From Atrina japonica (Eukaryota; Mollusca; Bivalvia; Pterioida; Pinnidae): a stretch of 64,000 nt of DNA. Under the pieces are notes generated by a model that had not been told where the DNA came from, searched no databases, and worked only from the letters and a program-made list of their open reading frames with translations. This document shows, piece after piece, positions 32,560 to 42,891 of the stretch. The stretch covers positions 53,501 through 117,500 of the forward strand of contig BROG01000991.1 in assembly GCA_030159075.1 (NCBI GenBank), in the 5' to 3' direction. The number at the start of each line of letters is the position of its first letter. Positions within the stretch are counted from its first letter, which is position 1. The position numbers were made by a program, and so were the translations under genes.

Positions 32560-33820
32560 CCATTAATGGAGTTAGCCAGAATCGTGCTAATTCTCTCAAA
32601 CGGATTAATTAATTCATTTTCTAATCGGACAAATAATGATTGTCGTACGATTAACCTATATCGGCGGCATTGATTGTATGACACAGAACGTTCTGCTAAC
32701 AAGTCATTAGCGCATCCCTTTATAGAGAAATCGACAATTTTTATTAATTTTATGAATTTGTCTTAATGATTAACTTTTATCGAAAGACACATCAGTAAGG
32801 TTATGTACGTATTATCGGAAGGTACTTTTCTCGCGGTCGGATACTTTCTCGTTGCACGTGAACGAACGAGATATTTCGAGATTTTATGAATACAGTGTAT
32901 GCTTTTAAACAATGAATAAAATATGCTGAAAAATTACGATTGATAATTCCAGTACAGACGTGTAATAAAAACATTCTACTGTTATTGTCGTCTGGTGTCC
33001 GATGATCACAATAACCAAATGAATTCCATCGACCGGTCAATTATTTTAGTCTGGTGTCCGATGATCACAATAACCAAATGAATTTCATCGACCAGTCAAT
33101 TATTGTAGTCTGGTGTCCGATGATCACAATAACCAAATGAATTCCATCGATCGGTCAATTATTTTATTTTCAAACTGGAATACAACGTGACAGTTGGCTA
33201 CCCCAACCGGAGATCACTAGAATTCAAAGAACATCACGAACAGATACGGTTTAGAATATCCGGAAAACTGGAACCCACTAAAATATGAAATACGTAACGA
33301 GCAAATACGGATTCAAATATTCAGAGACTAAGCAAGGAGGAGGGGGTCTGCAGTCACGATTACGGCATTCAGGGTGGGTTTTTAGAATGGGGTAATACTT
33401 AGCAGATTATATTGCATCTAAAGGTAACCTATTATGATACAGATTGTCAAAGTAATTCGATTATTTGAACTTAAGATATTCGGTAAAAACAACCGTCTAC
33501 GTCTGATAGTAGGTCTACCTTACTAATGTCCTTTTGTCAAGATGTTAAATTAATCAGTTTCCGATAACTGTATAATAAGAAATGTATTGGCATTGACCTT
33601 ATTTAGGCTACTGTAATCATCAATTTCTTCTAATGACAACATCCGGTTTCTGATTGGCAACAACAACTACACAGAACAATAAAATGGTTAATCAATCTCG
33701 AGAGAATTTGAGTTTGGTAGCCCAAATGTATAGGATCAACTAATTGTCAGTTTGTCTGCTGCTTTTGATCAATGGCACAATACTCTTACATGGTAACCAA
33801 TATACATTGGAATTTTCTAA
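32560..33820. other. Intronic, mostly unique
   Basis: Apart from the 60-bp tandem repeat at 32989-33167 nothing is recognised. Confidence 0.5.
32989..33167. repeat. 60-bp tandem repeat, 3 units
   Basis: GTCTGGTGTCCGATGATCAC, AATAACCAAATGAATTCCAT and CGACCGGTCAATTATTTTA repeat three times, starting at 32989, 33049 and 33108. Differences are single bases. Confidence 0.95.
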
Positions 33821-33827
33821 CGCATCA

Positions 33828-33992
33828 TTTAGGTCGCCAAGTCGGACACGTGGGTTTTATCCAGGTACTCCGGTTTCCTTCCATAGCAAGGTTCCCCGCA
33901 TGCTAACACCAGGGCCAACGAGAGTCATTATTATATGTTGACATAACATACTTGTCTATCGGTGTAAGATAAATAAAGTATAAACTTTTTTT
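33828..33992 (+). mobile_element. SINE 3' fragment with MetaSINE-like core
   Basis: GGTCGCCAAGTCGGACACGT, TACTCCGGTTTCCTTCC, AAGGTTCCCCGCATG, CCAACGAGAGTC and the tail GATAAATAAAGTATAAACTT match the full-length SINE at 55287-55540. The tRNA-like head is absent. Confidence 0.75.
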
Positions 33993-34254
33993 TCTATTTC
34001 ATTTTTATTTATGTATTTTTGAAATTGTTTGTACACATAATATTGAAATGCAAATCACTGTTCATCACCGTTTTCTGCAAGATTCTAATTGATAGTATGT
34101 TGTGCGTCACCTAAAGATTAACAGAATGTAGCTCCACTTAGGTTGAGACGCTTTGTTCCTCGTACCCCGACTGACATTTTGCTATGTTTCTTTACAAATG
34201 TGTGGCTTGATTTTTCTTTACTTAAAGCTTAAAACCCGTTTTCATTTCATTTTG

Positions 34255-34440
34255 ATTTGATTGTGGAATCATGGCGGGTTTGACCGGTCGACAGGGGATG
34301 ATTACTCTTCCATGGCACCTGATCCCACGTCTTGATATCAATAGGTCCGTGTTTGTCTATTTTTTTTTTTAACAGATTTGTATCTATACTTTGGACATCC
34401 TAATGATTTATACTTTGGTATCTGAGATTTTTTAAATTCC
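34255..34440 (+). mobile_element. Naiad 3' tail (5'-truncated insertion)
   Basis: GGTTTGACCGGTCGACAGGG, CACCTGATCCCAC, CCGTGTTTGTCTATTT and TTTATACTTTGGTATCTGAG follow the tail of the long copies to its 3' end. Truncated just after the coding region. Confidence 0.85.
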
Positions 34441-35364
34441 ACGTATAAATCATCAAGATTTCTCTGCCAAAAAAAAATTAAAACTCGTAATATTCAGATA
34501 TGCACATGTATTTATTTCATTTCAAACAAATTTGATAAGGTTTATATGTAACTGACAACGAACTCCAACCATCCCTAGGTTCACAACTTCGCCCACGTGT
34601 CTTTGATCCCCAAGTTTTGCAATCTATGCAGACTATGCACAGATCATAGGTTCCAGATAGAAATTTCCGGTACAGTTAAAATTGGTTCAGTTTATTTGAG
34701 GTGCGAGAAAAGTCAACACATCATCCATATTAGCGTCAATATTTATAACAGGGAACAACTATTGTCAATGTGCTGCATTGATTAACACGAGGATAAGACA
34801 AATGGTAATGTTGCAGTTATAACTCTTGTAAATAAATAACTTGATACACATGATAGTTTTCTCGCTGCGTGATATATACAATCTTTTTCACTTTGTAAAA
34901 CAGCCGCTCATTTTAATCTCTGTGAAAGTATCTATTTGCAGACAGTTAGAAATTTATTTTCCATTTTCCATTTAGCCCTATGTGAAAGAACATGTGTTAA
35001 AAAAGAGAACTTTGCTTTCTAAAATATTACGAAATGTTCACGTAGTTATGTGATAAAAAGTTGTCAAACTTATCGTACCAAAGAGCAATGCTTGCACAAA
35101 AATAACATCATAGTGTGTGTTCGTGCAGTCGGGTGATTTGTTTCATTGCAAATTTTATTGTGTAATATGCCAGGATGTAAATAAATGGTTTCAAAGTCAC
35201 CAAATTTACACAGTATTGAAGCTCAATTGAAATTTAAGGATTGGTTTTTATTTTTTGCAAACATTGGTGTAAATGAATTTACTCATGGCAAAAATTCTGT
35301 ACCGTACGATATCTGGTGCATTCGGAGATCATATCAGATGAATTTTCATAGATTAGTGTTCATT

Positions 35365-35752
35365 CCTTAAAGACTGGTCTCAACAATTAATCGAATATCG
35401 AAAACCGCGCTTGTTGTCAACGTTCCGAAAATTTTACGGTCGGTATAATAGTCTTGTTTGCGACTACTCTGTTGCACTAAGTCAAATGTTGAGTTGCCTT
35501 TTCTTTGGCGGTTGTTGAGACGTCTGTACCAATAGTGACGACAATAGTGACAATAGTTCCTCACGTATTTCATTTGGACTTGACTGTGGACTCACGGCGG
35601 GCGTGAGCGGTCGACAGGGGATGCTTACTCCTCCATGGAACCTGATCCCACATCTTTGTTTCCAGAGATTCGTGTTTGTCCATTTTTACCGGGTTTGTAT
35701 TTATATCCTGGACATTATAAAGATTTATACGTTGGTATCTGAGATTTTTTAT
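35365..35752 (+). mobile_element. Naiad fragment: end of RT, extension and tail
   Basis: ATCGAATATCGAAAACCGCG starts in the RT thumb. TTTTACGGTCGGTATAATAG (FYGRYNSLVCDYSVALSQ) leads to GGCGGTTGTTGA with the conserved TGA at 35517-35519, followed by GACGTCTGTACC (D V C T). The 3' end TTTGGTATCTGAGATTTTT is complete. The next 35 bases lead into a long AT microsatellite. Confidence 0.85.
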
Positions 35753-35785
35753 ATGTTAAGACCCAGACAATAAAACCAAAGCAAC

Positions 35786-35786
<1 letters not shown>

Positions 35787-35870
<84 letters not shown>
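35787..35870. repeat. (AT)n microsatellite
   Basis: Alternating AT tract of about 84 bp downstream of the Naiad 3' end. Confidence 0.97.
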
Positions 35871-35873
<3 letters not shown>

Positions 35874-36059
35874 CTTTAAATGAAAAATCATCAGTTTCAT
35901 AAAACCACATTAGTTGAGACATCTATCCGTGTTATCAGTTTATATTTATAAACATTCTTATTTTTTCCATTCATGAAACAACTTCCACTTAGCGATATTT
36001 GGGCGACTCATATACTAGGTCTTAATTTCGACAATTTCGTCGTTTAATGTTGTGCACAC

Positions 36060-36868
36060 AACATAGCCCAAACAAAACACATGACTTCAATTGCATACTT
36101 TCCATGCTGGTCAGACGATAAAGGTCATATTTCATACAGCTATACATCCAGCATCGCATCCAAGCTATACAATTACAAACGGGTTTTGCAGTGCCAAGAC
36201 ATCAACATCTTCTACACAACACCGTCACATGTTCATGTGCATCATCTCCCTTCAAATATAATCTTATCGGGCATGTCATCACCGGCAACGTTTCTATTGT
36301 TGGAAATGAAAATCTTATTTTAAAAGGTCCAAAATACCGCGAAGCCCGTTCCATTAATTGGCGACATAATTTCAGTTTAGTTATGAATTCTGTCGAAGAT
36401 TATGCCATACGATGGGCCAAACATGAAGATTTGGAACCGGACACTTTGTCTGAATGGATAAAAGCTATACGATGGTTAATAAAATCTCGTGTTCGGAAAC
36501 AAAGGAACTATGAAAACACGTTATCCCTCTGTATACAGTGATCCAGAAGTGATAACCGAGCTGGATAGATTACATGACCAATATGTACTGGTTCCAGCAG
36601 ACAAAGTCTCAAATAATATAGTTTTTATTTGTAAGGCACATTACTATAATTGTTTATTAGAAGGACTAGGGTTTAAAACGAATTCTGCTAATCCTACATA
36701 CACACGTATCCCACTTTCAAAGGACGAGATCCTTCAAAATCACGTGTCCGTATTACGTTCTTTTGATGTACCTACAATCGATATTGATTTTGAGCTACCA
36801 TATTTATAGTAGATACCTAAACTTCACAAAGCCCCATATAGGCAGAGGTACATAGTAGGATCTAACAA
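36060..36868 (+). mobile_element. Naiad fragment: CxC linker and N-terminal RT
   Basis: ISYSYTSSIASKLYNYKRVL is followed, after a frameshift, by TCSCASSPFKYNLIGHVITG, PKYREARSINWRHNFS and WAKHEDLEPDTLSEWIKAIR. After another frameshift come YPSVYSDPEVITELDRLHDQ and VPADKVSNNIVF. A TAG breaks WIPKLHK at about 36807. The copy stops abruptly at about 36868 in the middle of RT, so it lacks the catalytic YIDD and the tail. The gap of only about 300 bp after the 35365 fragment suggests the two could come from one rearranged insertion. Confidence 0.85.
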
Positions 36869-39090
36869 ATCCTTGCCATTGTCATTGAGGGATATGGTGC
36901 AAAATTATCTTTCGAAAGTAAATTCAATACCAAGCGAGTAAAAGCTAATGGACTACGCTGACACGGATAAACTTTTTTCCCCATTTCCATAAACAGCATG
37001 ATGACGAATGTACTTTATCGAAGACTTAATCATCATAATAATTTTATTGTTTTATCAGTGAGATGTACCCCAGTTATTACTTTGACATTTAAAACCACCA
37101 GAATGATAATGTAGTGGTATTCGTTATATTTTTTGTCTTGATAAGCTATGTGCAAGGTTATTTCGACTGTCTGCAATAAATACAAGCGTTAACTTGATAT
37201 GTCGATAGACAAATTGGATATTTTCAGCATTTGCTATTATCATATTATTTCCATTATAAACAATTTGATAAAAGAATCTTATGTGTAATGACTATCACTT
37301 ACAACGATGAGCGAAATATATGAGTGTATAAAGCTTCGCATCTTATACTATGTATTCTCTCATCTTTGGTCAGTGCGGGTTCCCGTCCTGTTGGTACCTA
37401 AGCTGATTTCGTGAGTACGTTTGCCCCTACGCGTGAGGGTATTTTATGCGACATCGCAACTTTCTGTGAGAGTTTTCTATTATATGATAATTCTTAACAT
37501 AACTGTGGAACTTGTACGCGGGGCGGGTGAGGGTGTGGGGTAATTTACAGGAAATACATTTCATAGCGTATTTAGTGTAAATTACCCCCACATGTCAATT
37601 TTCACTTTTACAGTAGGGTGGGTGTAAAATGCATAATTGGCACTTAGGCCACACCAGTTTTATTAGTAGTTCATTGGAAATCCCGCCCCTATTTTTCAGA
37701 AAATCAAATAATAATAATTTTATTTTTTTACCGCACTTGTTTTGAGAGTGTGCACCAGAGATTCGGGTCTGGTATTGCCGTTTTTTTTTAATGATTTTAA
37801 TCTTCAGCCATGTGTTTACGTTTTCGCCTTCCGTTTTTACGATGATGTTTACATCGTTTCCATGCAGGGAAACATCAAAATAATCACACCATCATGAGAC
37901 GTAAGCATACAAAAAATAATAGAAATGATATTGATAATATCAAAATGCTTATCTCTTGATGAAGATCATGGATTATGATACTGAAACTGATTAAATTGCA
38001 TAGATCTATTTCACTGTTCAGTTGTTTATCAATCGCTGGTCAGCGTCCCATTTCTGTGAAAACGCTGGGAAAATCGGAGAATTTTATATAAACATTCAAA
38101 GATTTTACTCGGCGTTTCCATAGAAATTTGTCAGCGTCCAGTTTTCGCCAATTGCTTAAAACATACAGATAAGTGCATTATTTCACAAATTTTGATGTTT
38201 TATTCTGATTGCCAATAAGTAACTCTCTACGACTGACAAGTATAGTAAATTTTAAATTTATTTCTCAGTGCTATTGGCTTACTGTCTAACTATTTCCATG
38301 TACTCGCGAAATTTAAAAAAATTGTTAATACTGTCAGTGCTTCAGATATCTGATATGATTTAGATATGGAGTACGAATGAAACTGTCTTTTTTTGTTTCA
38401 TATTTTAGCCTATCCTTTAACTGTACAAATTGAAGTACAGTACAGAAATTGTGCATCACTGAAGAATTTTCTTTTTGGCGAATTTCACTTATTTCAGATA
38501 TTTTTTTCCAGTGTTTTCGAGTTCGGATGTATTATATAACATTTCGTAGCCAACATAATTTTTTACAAAATATTTTATAATTTGTATGTAGTCAGTTGGC
38601 AGAATTTGCTATCCACAGAGCCAGGCCTGGCCACATTCCATTTGACAATCAATAAATATCATTTTACTTTTGTTTTACAAATTAAAAAAAAGTCCATGTT
38701 TTGTATTTTAATATTTTGTACTTTTGAATTACAATTCTACAACAAGTCCATATTTCATTTTTCTTACATGTATACCTACCCATTATTTGCCACAAATAAT
38801 TATCATAATTCATAAATCATTCAGTTATTAAACCCAAACATATTAGAGGATCTTTTATGGGAACATTAGTCCACGCAAGACAACAACTTTGTGTACTACG
38901 TCATCACTTTCAGAGAGTACTGATATGGATTCAGAATATCACCGAGAGATGACCCAGAACGTCGGATCACACTCTGTAAAATCAACTGTATCAAAACTCG
39001 GAATTTTGAATACAGTAAATTCTCGAATAACCGCCACTCGATTCTGAGACATTCTCGCAATAACACATTTTTTTCAGGAACGTATTTCCT
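36869..39090. other. Intronic, no gene seen
   Basis: A partial SINE at 37363-37455 (GGTACCTAAGCTGATTTCGT, GTACGTTTGCCCCTACG) and a hairpin at 37527-37597 (TGTGGGGTAATTTAC with the complement GTAAATTACCCCCACA) are the only structures I recognise. Confidence 0.5.
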
Positions 39091-39109
39091 GCTATATATA
39101 AAATCTACC

Positions 39110-39318
39110 AAATATACCAAAGTATAAATCATTTGGATGTCCAGGATGTGGGTACAAATCTGGTAAAAAATGGACAAACACGGAACTCTTGAAATCAAAA
39201 GGTGGGATCAGGTGCCATGGAGGAGTGAGCATCCTCTGTCGACCGGTCACACTCTCCGTGAGTCCACAGTCAAATTAAAATGAAATACGTCATAATTGGT
39301 ACAGACGACAACCGCCAC
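39110..39318 (-). mobile_element. Naiad 3' tail (5'-truncated insertion)
   Basis: ATACCAAAGTATAAATCATT, GGTGGGATCAGGTGCCATGG, GTCGACCGGTCACAC and GTGAGTCCACAGTCAA mirror the tail of the long copy. It extends into the post-TGA region (GGTACAGACGACAACCGCC), where a small deletion has removed the TGA. Confidence 0.85.
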
Positions 39319-39606
39319 CGTACAGGAAAATATAGAATCATTTTTATAATGCAAAATTCACAGTGGCCATCCGCCATTTTATTTGTAAAACAAACATCCA
39401 TCTCAAAGTGTCAGTTATTTCTGCGTACCACAACAGCTGATCATGGTCAATGGAGCAGCTAAAGATCACCGATTTAAGAGATCACCGATGTAAAACTAGG
39501 CAGCAGTACTTAGACCACATAATTTAGGAATTAAAAGTACATAAGATAATGACTTAATATGAATTGTTGTCCTGTTTTATATTTATGAAATATATGTTTT
39601 TGATAC

Positions 39607-39613
39607 CCCCCCC

Positions 39614-39646
<33 letters not shown>
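39607..39646. repeat. C9/poly(A) tract
   Basis: C run then about 32 A, giving a lysine-rich open frame that is not a gene. Confidence 0.95.
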
Positions 39647-39647
<1 letters not shown>

Positions 39648-40234
39648 GGTAACCCTATTTTTAACAGGATGCAGGAATTCAATTCCTCTCCAAACTCAAT
39701 ATTGCGAAATATTTTCGAAAAAAAGCAACAAAAGGTGGGAACGGTTATCGAGAATTGTCTGTATAATCAAGTGTATTTTTGCAAGTTAAATTCTCCTTTA
39801 AAAATGTGATAATAAATACATATACGCATCACAAAACTATTGTTCAAATACATCGTAGTTAAAAAAATCAATTTCCATTTTCCATGTTTGACTAATTCGT
39901 TTCAATCGAGATTTTAGATTTTATAGATATTTCAAATTACCTTTTGTCCTTTACATTTATCATTCATGGGAATACAATATGCAATTGACACAGCATTTTA
40001 CATTTTGACGTAAACACATTGATTTGATATACACATATATAACAAATATCATATTGAAAAGACGCAAATGTAGGCTGTTAAACCAAACTGTTAAACTGTA
40101 AAATAAAAAAACAATTGATAGAGAAACTGACAAATATAATAATGGCTTTTTCTCTATATCATACGGCTCAGATGTTCTACACATAATTACATGCACATTA
40201 TAATTTGCAAAACAAAAACAAAAAATATAAAAAC

Positions 40235-41204
40235 CTCAGATACCAAAGCATAAATCAATAGAATGTCCAGGACATAGATACAAATCCGGTAAAAATTGAC
40301 AAACACGGACCTCTGGAAACCAAGAGGTGGGATCAGGTGCCATCCCCTGTCGACCCCCGCCGTGAGTCCACAGTCAAGTCCAATGAAACACGTGAGGAGT
40401 GTATCCTCGTCAGAATTGGTACAGACGTCTCAACAACCGCCAACGAAAAGGCAACTCAACATTTCACTTAGTGAAACAGAGTAGTCGCAAACAAGACTAT
40501 CATACCGACCGTAAAACTTGCGGAACGTTGACATTAAACGCGGTTTTCGATATCCCTGTGTCAATAATTTGTCAGTGAGTAGTTTATCTCTGTATACGAA
40601 ATCTTCATATGTTGTGCACGCCCTGGCATATCGGATCATTTGTGAAATATAAACTCCATATGCGGGTGACTGAGGGATATTACTACTTAAATGTGGGAAA
40701 TTTACGATGGGAAAGCCGAAATCGTCGCGTTTATCGTATAGCTTCGTTGCTAATTTCCCGTCTGTGTTTATATTAAGTAAAATGTCTAAGTATGAAGCGT
40801 GTGTGCTTGATTCTGTTGTATCTTTAATTTCTAGTTCGCTGGGATATATCGCATTGACATATGTATGAAAATTGTCATTATTAATTGACAAAACATCGTC
40901 GATATATCTAAATGTCAAATTAAAGGACACCGCTAACTTTTTCTTCTTTTGATTCAGCAGTTTCTGAATGAAGTCTGCTTCGTATGAATAAAGGAACAGG
41001 TCGAGCACAATTGGTTCCCATAGGAATGCCGACAGTTTGTTGAAAGACCACGTCTCCGAACATTACAAATATATTGTCTATTAGAAATTCCAGCATGTTT
41101 TTAATATCAACTTCAGTATATTTATGTGTAGAATCAGAGTGGTGTTTGACGAAATAAGTATCCTGATAGCCAATCACTAGATATTTAAATTTTCGGGTAC
41201 CACC
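40235..41204 (-). mobile_element. Naiad fragment: C-terminal RT with intact 192-codon frame
   Basis: This copy is very close to the 14930-17700 copy. FRYIDDVLSINNDNFH, SPAYGVYISQMIRYARAC and KFYGRYDSLVCDYSVSLSEM are intact. An 11-base deletion at about 41003 removes part of PLLAD and shifts the frame. The TGA at 40433-40431 is followed by D V C T N S D E D. The element is cut at about 41204 (GGTACCACC) directly against a (CAAAA)n tract, consistent with insertion at, or slippage next to, a microsatellite. Its tail lacks the block around CCATGGAGGAGT. Confidence 0.87.
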
Positions 41205-41207
41205 ACA

Positions 41208-41241
<34 letters not shown>

Positions 41242-41295
41242 AAAACAAAACAAAACAGAAAAAAAACCAAAAACAAAAACAAACAAAACAACGGG
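41204..41295. repeat. (CAAAA)n / (CAAAAA)n tract
   Basis: Irregular CAAAA and CAAAAA repeats adjoining the truncated end of the Naiad copy. Confidence 0.9.
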
Positions 41296-41308
41296 ACAAG
41301 AACAAATT

Positions 41309-41352
41309 CTCTAAACGATCGTTTCTGACAATAAGCCGTCATCAGCTGACAT
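41309..41352 (-). ncRNA. Decayed hammerhead ribozyme copy
   Basis: CTGATGA, a disrupted stem II, GAAA and CGATCGTTT remain, but stem I no longer pairs. The element flank continues to about 41440 (CAAATAATAAACTTGAATGC). Confidence 0.5.
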
Positions 41353-41474
41353 GAAATTTGAAATAGATGTAGAATAGCGATACCGAATTGGTATCAGACA
41401 GACCAAATAATAAACTTGAATGCACTGACATAACTGTCTAAGTTTAACCACTGTAAAATAAAGGCTTTTTGTTT

Positions 41475-41605
41475 ATTATTCTTTCTTTCTTTCGTTGTTT
41501 GACGTCTCACAACAAGGGCTAATTCATTAATATCAACTCGCGGCCAGTACCACAAAGCTGTGCTATGGTCCCATTACAATGCAGTTACAGTTATTTAGTT
41601 TGTCC
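41475..41605 (-). mobile_element. SINE 3' end fragment
   Basis: On the minus strand the sequence CCATAGCACAGC, then GTGAGACGTCAAACAACGAA with an AAAG-rich tail, resembles the 3' ends of the SINEs at 47455 and 54345 (TAAACAACAATAAAC). The head is not visible. Confidence 0.4.
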
Positions 41606-41821
41606 CTTTGTCTCGACCTCTTAATTTTCAGTTATTCAATGGGACATCAAAACATTTATTTATTTTTTTTTTCTACTTTTACTACATAAACTTGATGCAC
41701 AACAACACATAAATGCTATATATAGGCATAAAAGATCTTATATTCCTAGATACTTTGTGAAAATAAGGTCTGGTCCAGTGTGGATTCATACACAAATAGT
41801 AATGTTGAATTAGACAATATT

Positions 41822-42046
41822 GGGCACTGATAGCACCAATTAAAATTCTAAACTCTTCTAAAACTAAAGATAGCCATCTTTTTACAGTGGTTACTCTTAG
41901 ACGGATTTTGACTGTACGTTTAGATTTATTATTTGGCCTTGTCTAATACCACTTTCATTCTAGAAAATCTATTTAAAATTGGAGCTTAACTGATGAAGTC
42001 TAATTGACAGAAACGATCGTCTTGAGTATTATCACTTTGGTATTAT
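41822..42046 (+). mobile_element. Short hammerhead-bearing retroelement (225 bp) with candidate target duplication
   Basis: It is inserted in MITE copy D. Removing 41822-42052 restores the MITE consensus (GAATTAGACAATATTTTGCA), and AATATT occurs on both sides (41816-41821 and 42047-42052), consistent with a 6-bp target duplication. It starts GGGCACTGATAGCACCAATT and ends CACTTTGGTATTAT. Other copies run further at the 5' side, so this one may be 5'-truncated. There is no open reading frame. It resembles a retrozyme-like or Penelope-derived non-autonomous element, which is inference. Confidence 0.72.
41981..42030 (+). ncRNA. Hammerhead ribozyme motif with intact core
   Basis: A self-cleaving RNA motif. 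In order: stem I strand GAGCTTAA, CTGATGA (41990-41996), stem II AGTC-TAATT-GACA, GAAA (42010-42013), stem III AC-GATC-GT, cleavage triplet GTC (42019-42021), stem I strand TTGAGTATT. Stem I has six pairs with two G-U. Stem II has three pairs, but the pair next to the core (10.1-11.1) is A-A, which is unusual and occurs in all well-preserved copies. Stem III is only 2 bp, as in dimer-acting hammerheads of animal retroelements. Cleavage would fall after 42021. Confidence 0.8.
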
Positions 42047-42351
42047 AATATTTTGCAAATGAATAATTGCCAAACTGGGGTTTTCAAGCAATTTTCTGGA
42101 ATTTAAGAATTTTTTATGCCCGTGTATATCTCCTTTTTTATTACATATAAAGATGATGATGATGATGATGCTCTTAATGACATAGAGCATAAACATGAAG
42201 AAGTTAAGATAAGTAGAAAGAGTAAATGATGATCGTTACTAATATATCATTCAATGCCAAAACATCACTGAAATATAAAAAAAGCCAAATTGAAATTTAC
42301 AAATGGCATATATACCATATATCATCTATTTGCTTAGAATGTTATTGTTTT

Positions 42352-42508
42352 TTTCAGTTATATGACAGAGTCCAGTTTTTTATGATAGAGGAGAGTGCCC
42401 GATTGCAATCATCCTAGGTTCCAGTGGGACTAAAACCTGCGCTGACCAGAAGTTGACGACTTCATGGTTCAATGCGCGATGCTCTAGCCACTAGGCCACG
42501 GAAACCCC
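42352..42508 (-). mobile_element. tRNA-derived SINE
   Basis: On the minus strand GGGTTTCCGTGGCCTAGTGG, CTAGAGCATCGCGC fits a tRNA head with an A box. AAGTTGACGACTT... gives CTTCTGGTCAGCGCAGG near the B-box position. The body ends near ATATAACTGAAAAAA. Related in head and body to the 24834 SINE. Confidence 0.65.
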
Positions 42509-42891
42509 CACGTTGTCGATGTAGAGAATGAATGTTAACATTTTGTCGAGTTGCGAAAATAGAGGAATATTCTTTATTTATGTATGGAAGATTAATGTAG
42601 CCAGAATTAGATATAATTAAAGAAACCGAATGTTCGACAAAATAATATGGAAAAATATCGATTGAAATTAATTTTGGCCTGAAATTTGTATTATAAGAAC
42701 ATCACGTGATCAATAAAGAGTGTTTGATATGATAAATAGCGTGTATTACGCAAAGCTATTAAACTGGATGGGCTGACATTGCAGAATATTTCTCTCTAGA
42801 TTAAAGCAAACCCACACAAACTAGCAATATGTTAGGAATTTCAATATCAATCACACAAAAATAGATGTAAGAATTTTGTAGATGTACGTAC

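Larger units (their letters stand above)
41660..42147. mobile_element. TTAA-family MITE, copy D, split by a hammerhead element
   Basis: AGGCATAAAAGATCTTATAT, GTGAAAATAAGGTCTGGTCC and GTTGAATTAGACAATATT form the left part. TTGCAAATGAATAATTGCC, TTTCAAGCAATTTTC and ATGCCCGTGTATATCTCC form the right part. Both match copies A, E and F. The hammerhead element (41822-42046) lies between. The outer TIRs have been lost. Confidence 0.8.
32197..42891 (-). other. Intron of about 10.7 kb in the receptor gene
   Basis: The donor at 42891 reads CACAA|GTACGT and the acceptor at 32197 TTTTCCAG|CTACTT on the minus strand. Both sides are phase 1. The intron falls between TM6 and TM7. It is loaded with repeats: Naiad copies in both orientations, a TTAA MITE, a hammerhead element, SINEs and AT tracts. 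The Naiad fragments at 34.3, 35.4 and 36.1 kb are antisense to the gene; those at 39.1 and 40.2 kb are sense. Confidence 0.8.

Noticed and set aside
39564..39809. Lysine-rich open frame
   Set aside because: Runs through a poly(A) tract.
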